A stretch of DNA of 53,459 nt from Ectothiorhodospiraceae bacterium (GTDB taxonomy: Bacteria > Pseudomonadota > Gammaproteobacteria > Nitrococcales > Aquisalimonadaceae), in assembly GCA_007117515.1 (NCBI GenBank), contig SKGQ01000022.1:1-53459 (forward strand). Reading direction: 5' to 3'. A program made the position numbers and the translations under genes. The notes under the pieces are model-generated. The model did no database searches. It saw nothing but the letters and a program-made list of their open reading frames with translations, and was not told where the DNA came from. This document shows, piece after piece, positions 51,429 through 53,459 of the stretch (position 1 is the stretch's first letter; each line of letters begins with the position of its first letter).

Positions 51429-51456
51429 CTCCGAGGTCCCCCAGTGCCATCGCGTT

Positions 51457-52086
51457 TCAGGAAAATAACTGCTCGACCGGCGTGTTGCCGTCGAGCAGGT
51501 CGAATTCTGCCTGGTTCAGTTCCGGACGCAGCAGCACTTCCCGCAGCGCCAGCGCCACATTGGCCCGCGAGACGGTAATGTGGGAAACCGAGGTGGGATC
51601 CGTGGTCAGACGGCCGCTGGCAGCCTCATTCGTCAGTTTGCCGGGTTTCAGGATCAGATGGGGCGTGCGCGCCAGGCGCAGGAGCCGATCCGCGGCATAT
51701 TTCGCAGCGGCGTAAGGTCGCAGTGCCTCGGGCGCCTGCATCGGTTCCTCGGCGCGCAGTGCGCTGACCATGATGAAGCGGCGCATGGCCATGGCGTCTG
51801 CCAGGTCCATGGCGCGGATGGCGCCCAGCAGATCGATCAGCAAGGTCTTGTCGGCACCTGTGCCCGGGCCGGAGCCGGCGGTGAACAGGATCTCGGTGCA
51901 GCCTTCCGCCGCCTGCCGGAAATCACCCTCCAGGTCGGCAATCACCGACTCGATGCCCCGGTCGCTGAACCATGGTGCCTGCTCCGCCCGGCGCAGCATG
52001 GCACGAATCGGCAGCCCGTCCTCGGCTGCCAGGGCGCAGAGCTGTTGGCCAATCTGGCCATTGGCGCCGATGACCAGTGTTTTCAT
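51457..52086 (-). CDS. NAD(P)-binding oxidoreductase (atypical SDR/NmrA-like)
   Basis: About 209 aa. MKTLVIGANGQIGQQLCALA contains the GxxGxxG Rossmann motif; VSALRAEEP and YAAAKYAADRLLR provide the YxxxK-type active-site region, and ILKPGKLTNEAASGRL is typical of the atypical SDR5 group (YhfK/YwnB-like). The frame is open well upstream (to 52428), but that part lies opposite mtgA. Start 52086 is chosen; ATG 52092 is an equally good alternative. Confidence 0.85.
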   Translation of the reverse strand: MKTLVIGANGQIGQQLCALAAEDGLPIRAMLRRAEQAPWFSDRGIESVIADLEGDFRQAAEGCTEILFTAGSGPGTGADKTLLIDLLGAIRAMDLADAMAMRRFIMVSALRAEEPMQAPEALRPYAAAKYAADRLLRLARTPHLILKPGKLTNEAASGRLTTDPTSVSHITVSRANVALALREVLLRPELNQAEFDLLDGNTPVEQLFS

Positions 52087-52140
52087 CGTCATGGTTCCCA
52101 TGTTTTGCGTGATGTGACCGAGTAGGCAAGAATCCAGAGC

Positions 52141-52872
52141 ATGAAAAAGCAAGCCGGTAAACGCAAGCTGCTGCCGCGTATCCTGCGGCGGATGGCCTTG
52201 TTGGTGGGTGGAGTGCTGCTTGCGTTGGTGGCGATCAGCGTGCTGCTGGTGTTGCTGTTTCGCGTCGTCAACCCGCCGACCACCGCCTTCATGCTGCAGC
52301 ACTCCTGGCATGCCTGGGGGAACGAGGAACTGGGGCCACCCCGCCGGGAGTGGGTCGCCTGGGACAATATCTCTCCGCAGATGCGCCTTGCCGTCGTTGC
52401 AGCCGAGGATCAACTTTTTCCCCGTCACCGTGGCTTCGATTTCGACTCGATATCGGCCGCGATTGCCGATTACCGCGACGGCAAGCGGCTGCGCGGGGCC
52501 AGTACCATCAGTCAGCAGGTGGCGAAGAACGTGTTCCTGTCACCGCGCCGGAGCCTGATGCGGAAGGGTGTCGAGGCCTGGTTCACGGTTCTGATCGAGC
52601 AGTTCTGGGGCAAGCAGCGGATTCTCGAGGTGTACCTCAACGTGGCGCGATTCGGTCCCGAGGTCTACGGTGTCGAGGCCGCGAGCCAGCGGTATTTCAG
52701 CAAGCCGGCAGCCCAGTTACAGCCCGCGGAAGCCGCCCTGCTGGCGGCGGTCCTGCCAAACCCGACCCGATTTCGCGTCGACGCGCCCTCGGATCACGTG
52801 CGTTCGCGCCAGATCTGGATCCAGCGCCAGATGCAATCCCTCGGTGGGCCGGCGTACCTAAGGGAACTCTGA
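52141..52872 (+). CDS. mtgA: Monofunctional peptidoglycan glycosyltransferase MtgA
   Basis: 243 aa. One N-terminal membrane anchor (about 17-42), then the GT51 domain: catalytic Glu89 in AAEDQLFPRHRGFDFDSI, GASTISQQVAKNVFLSP, WFTVLIEQFWGKQRILEVYL and GVEAASQRYFSKPAAQL. It polymerises lipid II into glycan strands in the periplasm. Divergent from the SDR gene with a short 54-bp spacer that must hold both promoters. Confidence 0.96.
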   Translation: MKKQAGKRKLLPRILRRMALLVGGVLLALVAISVLLVLLFRVVNPPTTAFMLQHSWHAWGNEELGPPRREWVAWDNISPQMRLAVVAAEDQLFPRHRGFDFDSISAAIADYRDGKRLRGASTISQQVAKNVFLSPRRSLMRKGVEAWFTVLIEQFWGKQRILEVYLNVARFGPEVYGVEAASQRYFSKPAAQLQPAEAALLAAVLPNPTRFRVDAPSDHVRSRQIWIQRQMQSLGGPAYLREL

Positions 52873-52895
52873 CCCATTCACGCGCTCTAGGAGCG

Positions 52896-52973
52896 CACGT
52901 TTTAAGTTTAACGTTTTACGTTTTATGTCAATGACTTAAAACCTTAAACGTAACACTTAAAACTTGAAACGGG
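52896..52973 (+). repeat. AT-rich palindromic spacer after mtgA
   Basis: Alternating words GTTTTAAGTTT, ACGTTTTACGTTTTA and, on the other arm, TTAAAACCTTAAACGT and CACTTAAAACTTGAAAC form an imperfect long inverted repeat between two convergent genes. Composition and words match the pstB-phoU spacer, suggesting one repeat family; it may act as a bidirectional terminator. Confidence 0.6.
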
Positions 52974-52976
52974 ATG

Positions 52977-53459
52977 TCAATCCCATTCCTGCGGGACCAT
53001 CTGGATCTCCGAGGTGTCGTAACCCTGCTCATCCAGGAAGGCGATGATCTCCTGCAGATCCTCGTCCGCCATCTCCGGCTCCCGCGCCATGATCCAGACA
53101 TAGTCGCGTTTGCTGCGGCCGATTACGGTCTGCGTGTAGTCCTCGTCCAGCCAGATCACCAGGAATTCGGCCTTGATCGGCCAGATGAACTGCATGCCCC
53201 ATTCGGCGTTGTTCTCGCTGCGGACAAAGCCGGTGGGGTTGTAGCGTTTCTCGTCGCCGTCGAAACTTCCCTTGCGGAAAGTGAACACGGTATCGATGGT
53301 GCCGTCGTTGTTCAGGCTGTAACGCTCCACGGCGTTGTGCGCATCGCGTTCCAGGAAGGTGGGGATGTTGGCGATCACGTACCAGTCACCCATGTAACGC
53401 TCGAGGTCGACGTGATCCACGGTCTGGATTGGCGGTGTGGACTGACAGCCGGCAAGCAG
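52977..53459 (-). CDS. blc: Outer-membrane lipocalin Blc-like lipoprotein, 5'-truncated
   Basis: The frame runs off the right edge of the window, and the visible N-terminal part reads LLAGCQSTPP, a lipobox with Cys. The apparent start GTG at 53420 is therefore internal. The lipocalin signature is YMGDWYVIANIPTFLERDAH (GxW motif), followed by YNPTGFVRSENNAEWGMQFI and VIGRSKRDYVWIMARE, typical of Blc-type bacterial lipocalins, which bind lipids at the outer membrane. The C-terminus is complete. Convergent with mtgA across the AT-rich spacer. Confidence 0.93.
   Translation of the reverse strand: MLAGCQSTPPIQTVDHVDLERYMGDWYVIANIPTFLERDAHNAVERYSLNNDGTIDTVFTFRKGSFDGDEKRYNPTGFVRSENNAEWGMQFIWPIKAEFLVIWLDEDYTQTVIGRSKRDYVWIMAREPEMADEDLQEIIAFLDEQGYDTSEIQMVPQEWD

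Overview
This window comes from a GC-rich gammaproteobacterium. The gene set is typical of that class: a Pseudomonas-type fimT/pilVWXY1/pilE minor-pilin cluster, PhoBR with long-form PstC and PstA, an E. coli-like FbaB and MtgA, and an acetate-type DUF4212/SSS symporter. A complete seven-subunit Mrp (Mnh) Na+/H+ antiporter suggests a halophilic or alkaliphilic lifestyle, for example near Ectothiorhodospiraceae/Chromatiales or Halomonas. That placement is inference. No phage, integrase, transposase or CRISPR array is visible.

Layout. 1-1140: 5'-truncated Fic protein. 1294-10396: two identical tRNA-Thr(CGT) genes bracket uppP, an odd divergent FimT-like pseudopilin and a tightly packed type IV pilus operon (fimT-pilV-pilW-pilX-pilY1-pilY2-like-pilE). 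10544-17105 (minus): mrpABCDEFG followed by nadC. 17181-17541: palindromic repeat element with a REPIN nested in it, then fbaB. 18986-22000: DUF1631 protein and a PlsC-type acyltransferase. 22033-31617: Pho regulon (phoB, phoR, pstS, pstC, pstA, pstB, phoU) with three Pho-box arrays in perfect 11-bp register; a palindromic element sits between pstC and pstA. 31862-37317: CDF metal transporter, IalB-like protein, PCuAC copper chaperone, a repeat-rich 740-bp gap, a small exported protein, and a NarL/NarX-type two-component system. 37548-42152: TonB-dependent receptor, YigZ, secreted alpha/beta hydrolase, two small membrane proteins. 42316-49987: leader ORF, degenerate kinase/exonuclease fusion, cNMP-CBS-DUF294 protein, DUF4212, Na+:solute symporter, and a second minimal DUF294 protein. 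49992-53459: lipase-like hydrolase, NAD(P)-binding protein, mtgA, and a truncated lipocalin.

Functional logic. The Pho block is a self-contained phosphate-starvation module: PhoB sites lie in front of phoB itself, pstS and pstC. The 42.3-50.0 kb block looks like a regulated carboxylate (probably acetate) uptake module. It combines a sensor-like protein that has lost its phospho-acceptor histidine and carries a DEDDh nuclease, two DUF294 nucleotidyltransferase-like proteins, a candidate sigma-54 promoter, and a symporter with an EF-hand-like insertion. This is the most intriguing system in the window.

Non-coding DNA is unusually structured. Three roughly 270-360 bp elements share terminal inverted repeats of the type GGAAACACTGA...TCAGTGTTTCC. 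One sits at a 4-bp target duplication, with the empty site preserved in a neighbouring duplicate. There are also two REPIN-like doublets, two AT-rich palindromic spacers and a CAGTGTTCAG-type repeat that runs into the phoR coding sequence. All coordinates and motifs were read by eye; no alignments or searches were run.
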